Assembly: GCA_039587535.1 (NCBI GenBank)
Contig: JBDHIF010000010.1
Span: 1-64,000 of the forward strand
Direction of reading: 5' to 3'
Origin: JAWLHJ01 sp039587535
GTDB lineage: Bacteria > Gemmatimonadota > Gemmatimonadetes > Longimicrobiales > Gaopeijiaceae
Length of the DNA: 64,000 nucleotides
Shown: one piece after another, positions 52,213 through 61,305 of the stretch
Layout of the letters: each line of letters opens with the position of its first letter
Numbering within the stretch: position 1 is the first letter of the stretch
Translations under genes and position numbers: made by a program
Notes under the pieces: generated by a model
What the model saw: the letters and a program-made list of their open reading frames with translations, nothing else
The model's database searches: none
Told to the model about the DNA's origin: nothing

Positions 52213-54015
52213 TCAGCAGGAAACGCAGTTGTGGTTGTTCACGGCACCGAGGCTCTCCAGGAGCTGGATCGTGGCCGGGAAGGGCGTGATCCGCTGTACC
52301 GGGCCGTTCGCCATGTCGACCGTAGTCTGGCCCCGGCGACTCACGGCCATGACGTCGGCGCCCTTCTCCACCAGGTAGAGGATCATCTCGTTGTCGCCCC
52401 GGGCCGCGGCATGGTGCACCGCGTTGTAGCCGTTGTGATCCCGGGTGTTCACGTCGGCGCCCAGCTCCTCCACCAGGTACCGCATGGCCGGGAGCCAGGC
52501 GTCGGGCACGTGCCGGTGGATGTTCGCGGCAAATCCTTCACCGTATCCGACGCCGGCAGCGGCGTGAATGGGATAGACGCCCGGACCGCCCACTGGAATC
52601 GGCGGGAGGCCCGACGGATCCGGTCCATCAGGCGTGTTCCCCGTCGGTTGATCGAACTCGCTGAACCGCCGCGCCTCGGGCCTCATGGTGGGGATATCGG
52701 GGTCGGCCCCGTAGTCGATCAACAGGCGCATGGCCTCGATGTCCAGAGCGTAAGCGGCTCTCCAGAACGGGGTCGCCCCGATCCGGTCGACTCCGAGCAT
52801 GTCCCGGCTGAAGGTCGTGAACCACAGCCTCTTCTTGAGCCGCACATTGGGATCGGCCCCCCGCCCGAGCGCAGCTCGTAACACGTCCAGATAGCTGGAC
52901 TCCTGCTGCATGTAGTGCGCGGGCTGTGGGTGCCGGGACTTGGGGATCCATTGGGTATTCAACGCGGTGTAGAGAACCGTGGCGCCCGCATCCGTGGCCA
53001 CATGGGGATCCGCGCCGCGCTCCATGAGCTCCATCGCCAGATCGAAACGACCATTGATGGTGGCCATGATGAGTGGCGTAGTCCCGTCACCGGCACTGGG
53101 ACCGTCGATGTCCGCGCCGCCGTCGAGGAGGGCCATGGCGGCCGGGATGCTACCTTCGCGCACGGCGAGGAGGAGCGCGGAGAGGCCACCGTATCCGCCG
53201 ATCAGGTCCGCTCCCGAGAACGAGGGAGGTCCGCTCGGACCCTGCACCCCTCGGTCCGTCAGGAGTTGCTCCACAGGGCGAGGTGGCGTGATGTCGGGCC
53301 GGTTGGCTGCCGCGCGCGGACGCCCCGCCCGGCGAGCCTCCTCCCGCGCCAGCTGATCTGCGCGGTCTTCGGTTTCGCGGGCCGCCATGTCCAGCACGTA
53401 CGCCCGCACCTCCGGGTCCGCCCCACCCTCGAGGAGCGCGCTCACGACCGCATCCCTCCCCGCGGCCGCCGCGAACATCAGCGGTGTTTGACCCCACTGG
53501 CCCTCCCGGGCATCGGGATCGGCACCGTGCTCCAGGAGGAGGGCCGCAACCGCCGGATTCGCGGAAGTAGCCGCGAAGTGCAGCGGTGTAGCAGCCCCGG
53601 TGGAGGTGGTTGCCGAAACCGACGCTCCAGCGGCCAGTAGCGAGCTCAAGACCAAGTCGTGCCCGCCACGGGCCGCGAGGTGAGCCGGTGTATACGCACC
53701 CATGCGGGTCGTCGGGCTCGAGTCCGCCCCTGCCTCGATCAGGAGGTTCGCGACCACTTCGTCCCCGCGCTCCGCTGCCCAGTGCAGTGCCGTCATGCCG
53801 TCGCCCTGGGCTGCATCGGGGTCGCCACCACTCTGCAGCAGGGTGCGGACCCTCTCCACGTCTCCACGCATGGCAGCGTCCGCCACCGGCGCCTCGGGTG
53901 GCGTCGCCGCCGACAGCGCCAACGCGGCAACAACCATCAGCGCGAACCTGCCCGGCCACCGCGAGGCCCGTGGGTGTCGGGCCGTGCGTCCGTCGCTCAT
54001 GGACATCGTCTTCAA
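52213..54015 (-). CDS. Exported ankyrin-repeat protein, cassette copy 2
   Basis: About 600 residues. TTG at 54015 overlaps the DUF1552 stop (TTGA) and has GGAGG 4 bases upstream; ATG 54006 is an alternative. Basic N-region and hydrophobic segment (RFALMVVAALALSA), then PPEAPVADAAMRGDVERVRT and ankyrin repeats (GMTALHWAAERGDE, AYTPAHLAARGGHD). The tail is nearly the same as in copies 1 and 3: YLVEKGADVMAVSRRGQTTV, then a C-terminal NNHNCVSC. The ankyrin blocks are split by a charged linker (RPDITPPRPVEQLL). Same proposed role as copy 1. Confidence 0.85.
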   Translation of the reverse strand: MKTMSMSDGRTARHPRASRWPGRFALMVVAALALSAATPPEAPVADAAMRGDVERVRTLLQSGGDPDAAQGDGMTALHWAAERGDEVVANLLIEAGADSSPTTRMGAYTPAHLAARGGHDLVLSSLLAAGASVSATTSTGAATPLHFAATSANPAVAALLLEHGADPDAREGQWGQTPLMFAAAAGRDAVVSALLEGGADPEVRAYVLDMAARETEDRADQLAREEARRAGRPRAAANRPDITPPRPVEQLLTDRGVQGPSGPPSFSGADLIGGYGGLSALLLAVREGSIPAAMALLDGGADIDGPSAGDGTTPLIMATINGRFDLAMELMERGADPHVATDAGATVLYTALNTQWIPKSRHPQPAHYMQQESSYLDVLRAALGRGADPNVRLKKRLWFTTFSRDMLGVDRIGATPFWRAAYALDIEAMRLLIDYGADPDIPTMRPEARRFSEFDQPTGNTPDGPDPSGLPPIPVGGPGVYPIHAAAGVGYGEGFAANIHRHVPDAWLPAMRYLVEELGADVNTRDHNGYNAVHHAAARGDNEMILYLVEKGADVMAVSRRGQTTVDMANGPVQRITPFPATIQLLESLGAVNNHNCVSC

Positions 54016-55424
54016 CGAGCCTCCGTGGACGTATGCGGCACGGTCAGGGTGAGCTCACCGGTGCTGTCGCCGAAATGCTCGAAGTCGTCCATGCCGAGCT
54101 TGTGCATGAGGCTCAGCATCGCATTGGCCATGGGGGTTCCGTCCGGTGCCTTGACGTGCAGGTTCCCCTGGAGCGTACCGTTGCCCTTCCCGAGCACGAT
54201 GAGGGGGCAACGCCGGTGGTTGTGGAGGTTGCCATCGGCCATCGGAGAGCCGAACACGATCATGGACTTATCCAACATGGTGCTGTCGCCCTCCTGGATC
54301 TGGCTGAGCTTCTCCAGGAAGTAGGGCAGCATGCTCACGTGATACTGATTGATCTTGGCGAAGTCCAGCACCCGCTCCTCCACACCACCATGATGGGAAG
54401 CCGGATGGAACGGTGTGTCCGTTCCACTCTCTGGATACACCCGCGCTGACGCATCGCGGCCGGTCTTGAACGCGAAGACCCGCGTCATGTCCGATGCGAA
54501 GGCGAGCGCCTGCAGGTCGAACATGAGATGCATGTGCTCCGAGAACGAATCGGGAACGCCGGCAGGAGCCTCGGGCAGCTCCCGCTGCTCCCCGCTGGTG
54601 TTTTGAGCCTCGATGCCCTGGATACGGCGCTCGATCTCTCGGACGTTGTCCAGGTAACGGTCGAGGCGCGCATGATCGTTGGGGCCCAGATTCCGCCGCA
54701 GGCTCCGCATGTCGTCGTTGATCCAGTCCAGGATGCTGGAGCTCGTGCGCCGCCGCCGCGCCCGTTCCTCGGGTGTCCCGCCCGCGCCGAAGAGCATGTC
54801 GAAGGCGACGCGAGGATCACGGACCATGGGGAGAGGCTCCGTGGGGGACGCCCAACTCAGGGAGTCGGTGTAGACGCACGAGTAGCCGTACGCGCATCCC
54901 CCGGACTGATCCACGTTCTCGATGCAAAGCTGCATGGACGGAATGGGCGTGTCCTGGCCGAACCGCTGCGCGTAGAGCTGGTCCATCGACGTTCCCACGA
55001 ACACGTCCGAGCTCTCCGTTTGCTTCGGATGTGACTGGGTGAGGAAGACCGCACTGGAGCGGAAGTGGTCCCCACCGATCTCGTTGGGCTCGAAGGCTTC
55101 GGCCATCCGGACGTCGGTATTGCTGACGATCGTCAGGTACTCCCGCCACGGATCCAGCGGGCTGAGCGCGCTCGGCGACAAGTCGAAGCTTCGGCCCGAG
55201 TCGGCCGGTGCCCACAGGTGCTGGGAGGCGCCCCAATCGTTGCTGCCGGCGCATCCATGCACGAGCTCGATGGCGACGAAACGCGTCCGATCGAACTCGG
55301 CCATGGCCTCGGCACTCCGGAGCCCGGCAGGAACCATGGCGTCCAGGAAAGGAAGCGACACAGTTGCTCCGACCCCCCTGAGGAAGGTGCGTCGCTCGAT
55401 CTTCTTGCCCGTGATAAGTCGCAT
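54012..55424 (-). CDS. DUF1552 protein with Tat signal, cassette copy 2
   Basis: 470 residues. Tat signal ERRTFLRGVGATVSLPFLDA. The three-Cys patch (MQLCIENVDQSGGCAYGYSC), HPASHHGG and NLHNHRRCPLIVLGKG are all kept. The last motif has an extra Cys before PLIVLG, shared with copy 3 but not copy 1. Overlaps the ankyrin gene by 4 bases, so the two are translationally coupled. Confidence 0.9.
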   Translation of the reverse strand: MRLITGKKIERRTFLRGVGATVSLPFLDAMVPAGLRSAEAMAEFDRTRFVAIELVHGCAGSNDWGASQHLWAPADSGRSFDLSPSALSPLDPWREYLTIVSNTDVRMAEAFEPNEIGGDHFRSSAVFLTQSHPKQTESSDVFVGTSMDQLYAQRFGQDTPIPSMQLCIENVDQSGGCAYGYSCVYTDSLSWASPTEPLPMVRDPRVAFDMLFGAGGTPEERARRRRTSSSILDWINDDMRSLRRNLGPNDHARLDRYLDNVREIERRIQGIEAQNTSGEQRELPEAPAGVPDSFSEHMHLMFDLQALAFASDMTRVFAFKTGRDASARVYPESGTDTPFHPASHHGGVEERVLDFAKINQYHVSMLPYFLEKLSQIQEGDSTMLDKSMIVFGSPMADGNLHNHRRCPLIVLGKGNGTLQGNLHVKAPDGTPMANAMLSLMHKLGMDDFEHFGDSTGELTLTVPHTSTEAR

Positions 55425-55468
55425 GGTCCCCTAGTCTCCTATTGGAACGCTCGGCTGCCGATCAGGCT

Positions 55469-57976
55469 TCAATCTGGATTGGCGACGGCGGTCGACACCG
55501 CCCCCGCGCGCTGCATTTGGAACGCGTCACTCGTGACGACCCCCAGGACGAACGACGAGATTCGGTAGTCGTCCTCGGCGGCTTCCCGCACGATCCGCCG
55601 GATGGTCGGTTGATCGTAGTACTCCACACGCCGTCCCAGGCCGTAGGCCATGAGGTTCGACGCGAACGACCGCAGCAGGAGAACGGGACGATCGAGAAGC
55701 GCCTGCTGTAGTGCCATCGGGCCGTCGACAGGTGTTCCGTCGTACAGCTCACCGTTGGTCTCGAGCGGCACCCCGTTCTCCTTGATGCGCCACTTCCCGG
55801 TCATGTCATAGCTGTCCAGCGCGAGCCCCAACGGGTCGATGAATCGATGACAGGCGTTGCACGTCGGGTTCGCGCGATGGACCTCCATGCGCTCCTTCGT
55901 CGTGAGCATCCGTCCCTCGATGGCCTCGTCGGACGTTTCCTCGAGAGGCGGCACGCCCGGAGGAGGAGGCGGCGGCGGCGTCCCCATCACCACTTCCATG
56001 ATCCACTTGCCGCGCAGCACGGGCGACGTGCGCCCGGCGTGGGACGTAAGCGTCAACACCGCCCCGTGTCCGAGGATACCCCTACGGTAGTCGTAGGGAT
56101 ACTCGACCTTCCGGAACCACTCTCCGTTTACATCTGGGATGTCGTAGTGCCGGGCCAGCCGCTCGTTCACGAACGTGTAATCCGCCGTGTAGAGCTCGAA
56201 CATGCTCCGGTCCTCACGCACCAGGTGTGTGAAGAACAGCTCCGTCTCGCGCAGCATGGCATCTGCCAACTGCTTGTGGTAATCCGGCGCGAACCGCACG
56301 TCGGGATGGACCTTGTCCAGGTCCTGTAGCCTCAGCCACTGAGCGGCGAATCGCGTGCTCAGCGCCTGTGCGCGGTCGTCCCGCAGCATGCGGCGAACTT
56401 CCCTCTCCAAAACCTCGGAATCCGCGAGTCGGCCGTCGGCCGCGAGGCCGAGGAGCCCCTCGTCGGGCGGCAGCCCCCACAGGAAGTAGGAGAGCCGGTT
56501 GGCCAGGTCGTTGTCGGAGATCCTGTAGGTATCGCCGACCTGGATGTCCTCTGGAGCTTCCTCGAAGCGGAAGACGAAGTGCGGACTCGCGAGCATGGCC
56601 TCGAGGACGGTGCGAACACCGATCTCGAAGCCACCTTCGTCCAGACCCATGTCGTAGAAGCCCAGTAGAGCCTCGCGATCCTCGTCGTTGAGCGGCCGAC
56701 GGAACGCCGGGGGGGCCAGACTCTCGATGATCTGTGATGCGCAAGCCCGTGCTTCCGGGGATCGTCCCTCGACGTCGCCCGGATGGCACACGAAGATCCG
56801 ATCGCGAATCTCGTGGTCCGTCACGCCCGTGACGTTCCACGGTCCGGCCACGACCAGGTCGCGCATGTGCGGGAGCGATAGCACGCCGTAGGAGCCAGCG
56901 ATGGCGGTGCTGGCCAGGGACCAATCATGAGGTCGAACCAGGTCCTGGACCGGGCCCTCCATGCGCTTCACGAACGCCGCCGAGACACGCTTGGGGCCCG
57001 CCGTGACATGGATGGGCTCGGTGCGCATCTCGACACCCTCGGGGTTCTCCACGTGCATCCAGCGATCGATGTCGAGCAGCGCTACTCGCTCGCCGTCGAT
57101 GGACACCTCCACCTGCTCGGGATCGTCCGGCGTCGCCAGGGACGAGCGTCCGTTCCCCACCGCCGTTCCCGTGGTCTCGTGGTGGAAGGAGAATCGGAAG
57201 ACGTACTCGCCGTCCGCGGGGAAGTTGTGCATCACCGCCGTGCCGCCGCGCGTCCCGAAGGGTGCCCCCTCGACCCGCTCCGTCTGCGAGACCCAGCGAG
57301 GAATCCGGTACTGCCGCTCAAGCGGCGTGGCCGTGGGGTTGCCCACCGCCAACCGGCTGATCTCCGCGGCGGCGGTCAGATACGCGTCCAGGAGCGTGGG
57401 CGACACCATCTGAACGTCGGCGATGTTGTCGAAGTTGTTGCTCTTGGTATCGAGCGGCAGGTAATCGCCGGCATCGATCTCCAGACCCAGCAAGTCGCGG
57501 ATGGATCTCTCGTACTCAGCACGGTTGAGCCGCTGGAACGTGCGTCCTCCGGGGTTGGGATCGGACGCCGCGGCGTCGTCCAGGCGGCCCTCCAGCGCCT
57601 CCACCAACGCAGTCAAGGAGTCACCCGCTGGACGGTTGGCTCCTGGAGGCGGCATCATCTCCGCCCGCAGCTTGACCACCAGCTTTTCGGCGAGGGCCGG
57701 GTCGTCGCTCGGGGCACCGGCGTCGAACTCCTCGAGAGAGAGATTCCCCTGTAGACGGCGGTCGCTGTGGCAGCGGACGCAATATCGGTCGATCAGCGCG
57801 TTCTCCGCCTCCGGATCATCCAGCACCAACGCAGAGGGACCCTCGGACGGGACCGAGGAGGTGGGTGCTCCGATATGATTCGACGCATGAGCCTCCCACT
57901 CCGGCACAGCCGGCCCCACTGCCACGACCGTCAGGATGGTTCCCGACGTCGCGATGGCGGTGATCAAGGTCTTCAA
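55469..57976 (-). CDS. Diheme DUF1587/1595/1592/1588/1585 protein, cassette copy 2
   Basis: 835 residues from a TTG start with AAGGA upstream. Heme motif CVRCH at 66-70 and CNACH in the DUF1588 part, as in copy 1. Domain order is the same (FQRLNRAEYERSIRDLLGLE; HNFPADGEYVFRFSFHH; NRLSYFLWGLPPDEGL; LTSHAGRTSPVLRGKWIMEV; poly-Pro). The beta-sandwich carries an extra loop (GTAVGNGRSSLATPDDPEQ), so ligand or partner contacts may differ from the other copies. Confidence 0.9.
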   Translation of the reverse strand: MKTLITAIATSGTILTVVAVGPAVPEWEAHASNHIGAPTSSVPSEGPSALVLDDPEAENALIDRYCVRCHSDRRLQGNLSLEEFDAGAPSDDPALAEKLVVKLRAEMMPPPGANRPAGDSLTALVEALEGRLDDAAASDPNPGGRTFQRLNRAEYERSIRDLLGLEIDAGDYLPLDTKSNNFDNIADVQMVSPTLLDAYLTAAAEISRLAVGNPTATPLERQYRIPRWVSQTERVEGAPFGTRGGTAVMHNFPADGEYVFRFSFHHETTGTAVGNGRSSLATPDDPEQVEVSIDGERVALLDIDRWMHVENPEGVEMRTEPIHVTAGPKRVSAAFVKRMEGPVQDLVRPHDWSLASTAIAGSYGVLSLPHMRDLVVAGPWNVTGVTDHEIRDRIFVCHPGDVEGRSPEARACASQIIESLAPPAFRRPLNDEDREALLGFYDMGLDEGGFEIGVRTVLEAMLASPHFVFRFEEAPEDIQVGDTYRISDNDLANRLSYFLWGLPPDEGLLGLAADGRLADSEVLEREVRRMLRDDRAQALSTRFAAQWLRLQDLDKVHPDVRFAPDYHKQLADAMLRETELFFTHLVREDRSMFELYTADYTFVNERLARHYDIPDVNGEWFRKVEYPYDYRRGILGHGAVLTLTSHAGRTSPVLRGKWIMEVVMGTPPPPPPPGVPPLEETSDEAIEGRMLTTKERMEVHRANPTCNACHRFIDPLGLALDSYDMTGKWRIKENGVPLETNGELYDGTPVDGPMALQQALLDRPVLLLRSFASNLMAYGLGRRVEYYDQPTIRRIVREAAEDDYRISSFVLGVVTSDAFQMQRAGAVSTAVANPD

Positions 57977-58078
57977 GCGGTTCCTTCTCCTCGGCAGGTC
58001 ATGGCCCTATCGCATCGAGCCGCGGACGGCCTCTCGACGCGCGCGCGGCTCGACGGCCGTGTCAGCTCGTGCTTCAGA

Positions 58079-59890
58079 TCAACACGAAACGCAATTGTTG
58101 TTGTTCACCGCCCCCAGGCCCTCGAGCAGCCGGATCGTGGCCGGGAAGGGCTGGATCCGTTGGACAGGTCCGTTCGCCATGTCGACCGTGGTCTGGCCGC
58201 GGCGACTCACCGCCATGACATCGGCTCCGTTCGCCACCAGAAGCTCGATCATCCCATTGTCACCTCGAGCGGCAGCATGATGGACGGCGGTGTAGCCATT
58301 GTGGTCACGGGCATTCACGTCGACTTCCAGCTCCTCGACCAGGTACCGCATGGCGGGCATCCATCCGTCGGGAACGTGTCGGTGCGCGTTCCCGGCGAAA
58401 CCCTCTCCGTACCCGACGCCGGCGGCGGCATGGATGGGCCATACCCCCGGGCCGCCCACGGGTACGGGCGGGAGACCGGACGGATCAGCTTCCTCACGTT
58501 GCGCCGGCCCACCTCTCCGCCGCTCCGGCGGCTTCACCGTGGGGATGTTCGGATCGGCACCATGCTCCACGAGGAGTCGCATCGCGTCGACATCGGTAGC
58601 GTAGGCCGCACGCCAGAACGGGGTCGACCCGGCGGCGTTGATGCCGAGCAGGTCGAACGTGTAGGACATGTACCAGAGATGCTGATCGAGCCGGGCATCC
58701 GGGTCCGCTCCCGCCTGCAGGAGCGCCTCCATCACCTCCAGATAGCCAGCCTCCTGCTGCTGGTAGGCCTGCTGCTGCGGATAACGCGCCTTGGGGGCCC
58801 ACTGGGTATTCAGCGCCGTGTACAACGGCGTGGCCCCGGCCGTGCTCGCGAGATTCGGATCGGCGCCCCGGTCCAAGAGGTCGAGCGCAAGGTCGAAATG
58901 CCCGTTGATGGTCGCCATCAGCAGCGGCGCAGTACCGTCACCCGCGCTCTGCTGGTCGATGTCCGCGCCGCCATCCGCCAACACCAGCGCCGTCTCGTGA
59001 TGGCCCTCGCGCACGGCGTGGAGAAGCGCGGTGAGCCCCCCCTGCGACCCGACCAGCGTGGTAAAGCCCTCGAAGGCCTCCGGATCCTGGGGTCGCTCCG
59101 GTGCGCTCTCGGAGATGGTCTGGGACCGTTGAATTCGCCGGGCCGCCCGCACCGCCGCCTGGACCTGGCTGGGGTCCGGGCGCCAGTTCGGAGGATTTCC
59201 GGCCCGCTCACGGAACGACGCCAGCACCTCGTCCCGGACCTCTCCAGCGGTACGGTCCACCGCCTCCATGGCGGGCACGTCCATGACGTAAGTCGTGAGC
59301 GACGGGTCGGCTCCGCGCTCCAGCAGTAAGCGAACGACGTCGGTCCGTCCCGCCGAAGCCGCGAAGATCAGCGGAGTCTGACCCCAGCTGCCCTCCCGGA
59401 CGTCGATGCTCGCCCCGTAGTCGACAAGGACCCGCAATGCGTTAGTCCGCCCCGACTTGGCGGCGAGATGCACCGCACGGGCGCCACCCGATGATGTCTC
59501 CGCTTCCGGGTCGGCCCCGCCATCGAGGAGCGCAGCCACGACGTCCGGGAAGCCGCCACGTGCCGCCAGGTGGAGCGGAGTGTAGCTCCCGATGCGAGTC
59601 ACCGCCTCGGAGTTCGCACCGGCATACATCAGCGTCGAAACCAGCTCACTGGAACCGTTGTACGCGGCCCAGTGGAGGGCCGTCATCCCGTCCCCCTGAG
59701 CGCCGTTGACATCCGCACCGCTTCTGAGGAGCTGGATGACCCGCTCGGCGTCTCCATCCATGGCTGCATCCGCCACGGGCGACTCGGGCGGAACTGCGGC
59801 GGACAGCACCAATGCCGCCACGAGCGCCAGCGGCCTCCAGGCCCGTGGGGACCGTCTCGTCCTGGTCGGATTCGCCACGGGTCGACTCAC
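58079..59890 (-). CDS. Exported ankyrin-repeat protein, cassette copy 3
   Basis: 603 residues from GTG 59890, overlapping the DUF1552 stop (GTGA). Signal segment PLALVAALVLSAAVPPESPV, then ADAAMDGDAERVIQLLRSGA and ankyrin repeats (GMTALHWAAYNGS, SYTPLHLAARGGFPD). The linker RNPPNW-type segment and RRIQRSQTISESAPERPQ separates two ankyrin blocks. The tail SRRGQTTVDMANGPVQRIQP and the terminal NNNNCVSC are conserved. Same proposed role as the other copies. Confidence 0.85.
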   Translation of the reverse strand: MSRPVANPTRTRRSPRAWRPLALVAALVLSAAVPPESPVADAAMDGDAERVIQLLRSGADVNGAQGDGMTALHWAAYNGSSELVSTLMYAGANSEAVTRIGSYTPLHLAARGGFPDVVAALLDGGADPEAETSSGGARAVHLAAKSGRTNALRVLVDYGASIDVREGSWGQTPLIFAASAGRTDVVRLLLERGADPSLTTYVMDVPAMEAVDRTAGEVRDEVLASFRERAGNPPNWRPDPSQVQAAVRAARRIQRSQTISESAPERPQDPEAFEGFTTLVGSQGGLTALLHAVREGHHETALVLADGGADIDQQSAGDGTAPLLMATINGHFDLALDLLDRGADPNLASTAGATPLYTALNTQWAPKARYPQQQAYQQQEAGYLEVMEALLQAGADPDARLDQHLWYMSYTFDLLGINAAGSTPFWRAAYATDVDAMRLLVEHGADPNIPTVKPPERRRGGPAQREEADPSGLPPVPVGGPGVWPIHAAAGVGYGEGFAGNAHRHVPDGWMPAMRYLVEELEVDVNARDHNGYTAVHHAAARGDNGMIELLVANGADVMAVSRRGQTTVDMANGPVQRIQPFPATIRLLEGLGAVNNNNCVSC

Positions 59891-61287
59891 CTGGCTTGGG
59901 TGGTGGAGGACGGCGCCGAGAACGAGAACTCACCGGTGCTGTCACCGAAGCTCTCCACGTCATCCATGCCCAGCCTGTGCATGAGACTAAGCATGGCGTT
60001 GGCCATCGGCGTGCCGTCCGGCGCCCTGAGGTGGAGGTTCCCGTCCAGCTGACCGTTCGCCCTACCGAGGACAATGAGGGGGCAACGACGGTGGTTGTGG
60101 ATGTTGGGGTCGCCCATCGGAGACCCGTAGATGATCATCGTCTTGTCCAGCATGGTCGCGTCTCCTTCCTGGATCTCCTGCAGCTTCTCCAGGAAGTAGG
60201 GCAGCATGCCGACGTGGTACCGGTTGATCTTCTCGAAGTCCAGGATGGCTTCTTCCTGCCCGCCGTGGTGCGACGCCGGGTGGAACGGCTTGTCCGTGCC
60301 GCTCTCAGGGTAGACCCGGCTCGACGCGTCCCGTCCCATCTTGAAGGAGAAGACTCGCGTCATGTCCGAAGCGAAGGCGAGGGCCTGGATGTCGAACATG
60401 AGACGCATGTGCGCCTCGAACGAGTCCGGCACGCCCGCCGGCGCTCCCGGAAGCTCCCGCACCTCGCCACTGGTGTTCTGAGCCTCCACGCTCTGGATCC
60501 GGCGCTCGAGCTCCCTGACGTTGTCGAGGTAGCGCTCCAGCCGCCGATGATCGTTGGGACCGAGCTCGCGCTGGAGATAGGACACCTCATCGGTGATCCA
60601 GTCGAGAATGCTGGCGTTGGTCCGGCGTCGACGTGCCCGCTCCTCGGGCGTCGACCCAGCGCCGAACAGCATCTCGAACGCGACTCGGGGATCCCGGATG
60701 AGCGGCAGGGGCTCGGTCGGAGACGCCCAGCTGATGGAGTCCGTGTACACGCAGGAGTACCCGTACGCGCACCCTCCCGACTGATCCACGTTCTCGATAC
60801 AAAGCTGCATGGACGGGATCGGCGTATCCTGGCCGAACCGCTCCGCATAGAGCTGATCCATTGAAGTGCCGACGAACACGTCGGAGCCACGCGTCTGCTT
60901 CGGGTGCGCCTGCGTCAGGAACACCGCGCTGGACCGGAAGTGGTCGGCGCCGATCTCACCGGGCGCATACGCCTCCGCCATGCGGGTGTCCGTGTTGCTG
61001 ACGATCGTGAGATGCTCACGCCATGGGTCGAGCGGGCTGAGCGAACTCGGCGATAGATCGAAGTTCCGACCGACCTCCCCGGGCGCCCAGAGGTTCTGGG
61101 TAGCACCCCATTCGTTACAGCCAGCTGCTCCGTGCACCTGCTCGATGGCGACGAACCGGGTCTTGTCCCCTTCAGCCCAGGGCCGGCCCGCAGGAACCAT
61201 GGCGTCGAGAAGCGGAAGCGCTACCGTCGCACCCACCCCTTTGAGGAATGTGCGCCGCTCGAGCTTCTTGCCGGTGATGAATTCCAT
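59887..61287 (-). CDS. DUF1552 protein with Tat signal, cassette copy 3
   Basis: 466 residues. Tat signal ERRTFLKGVGATVALPLLDA, then VAIEQVHGAAGCNEWGATQN, LTQAHPKQTRGSDVFVGTS, the three-Cys patch (MQLCIENVDQSGGCAYGYSC), PFHPASHHGGQEE and NIHNHRRCPLIVLGRA. It lies 18 bases after the DUF1592 gene of copy 3 and overlaps the ankyrin gene by 4 bases, the tightest version of the cassette. Confidence 0.9.
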   Translation of the reverse strand: MEFITGKKLERRTFLKGVGATVALPLLDAMVPAGRPWAEGDKTRFVAIEQVHGAAGCNEWGATQNLWAPGEVGRNFDLSPSSLSPLDPWREHLTIVSNTDTRMAEAYAPGEIGADHFRSSAVFLTQAHPKQTRGSDVFVGTSMDQLYAERFGQDTPIPSMQLCIENVDQSGGCAYGYSCVYTDSISWASPTEPLPLIRDPRVAFEMLFGAGSTPEERARRRRTNASILDWITDEVSYLQRELGPNDHRRLERYLDNVRELERRIQSVEAQNTSGEVRELPGAPAGVPDSFEAHMRLMFDIQALAFASDMTRVFSFKMGRDASSRVYPESGTDKPFHPASHHGGQEEAILDFEKINRYHVGMLPYFLEKLQEIQEGDATMLDKTMIIYGSPMGDPNIHNHRRCPLIVLGRANGQLDGNLHLRAPDGTPMANAMLSLMHRLGMDDVESFGDSTGEFSFSAPSSTTQAR

Positions 61288-61305
61288 TGTTGTCCAGTCT
61301 CCTGT

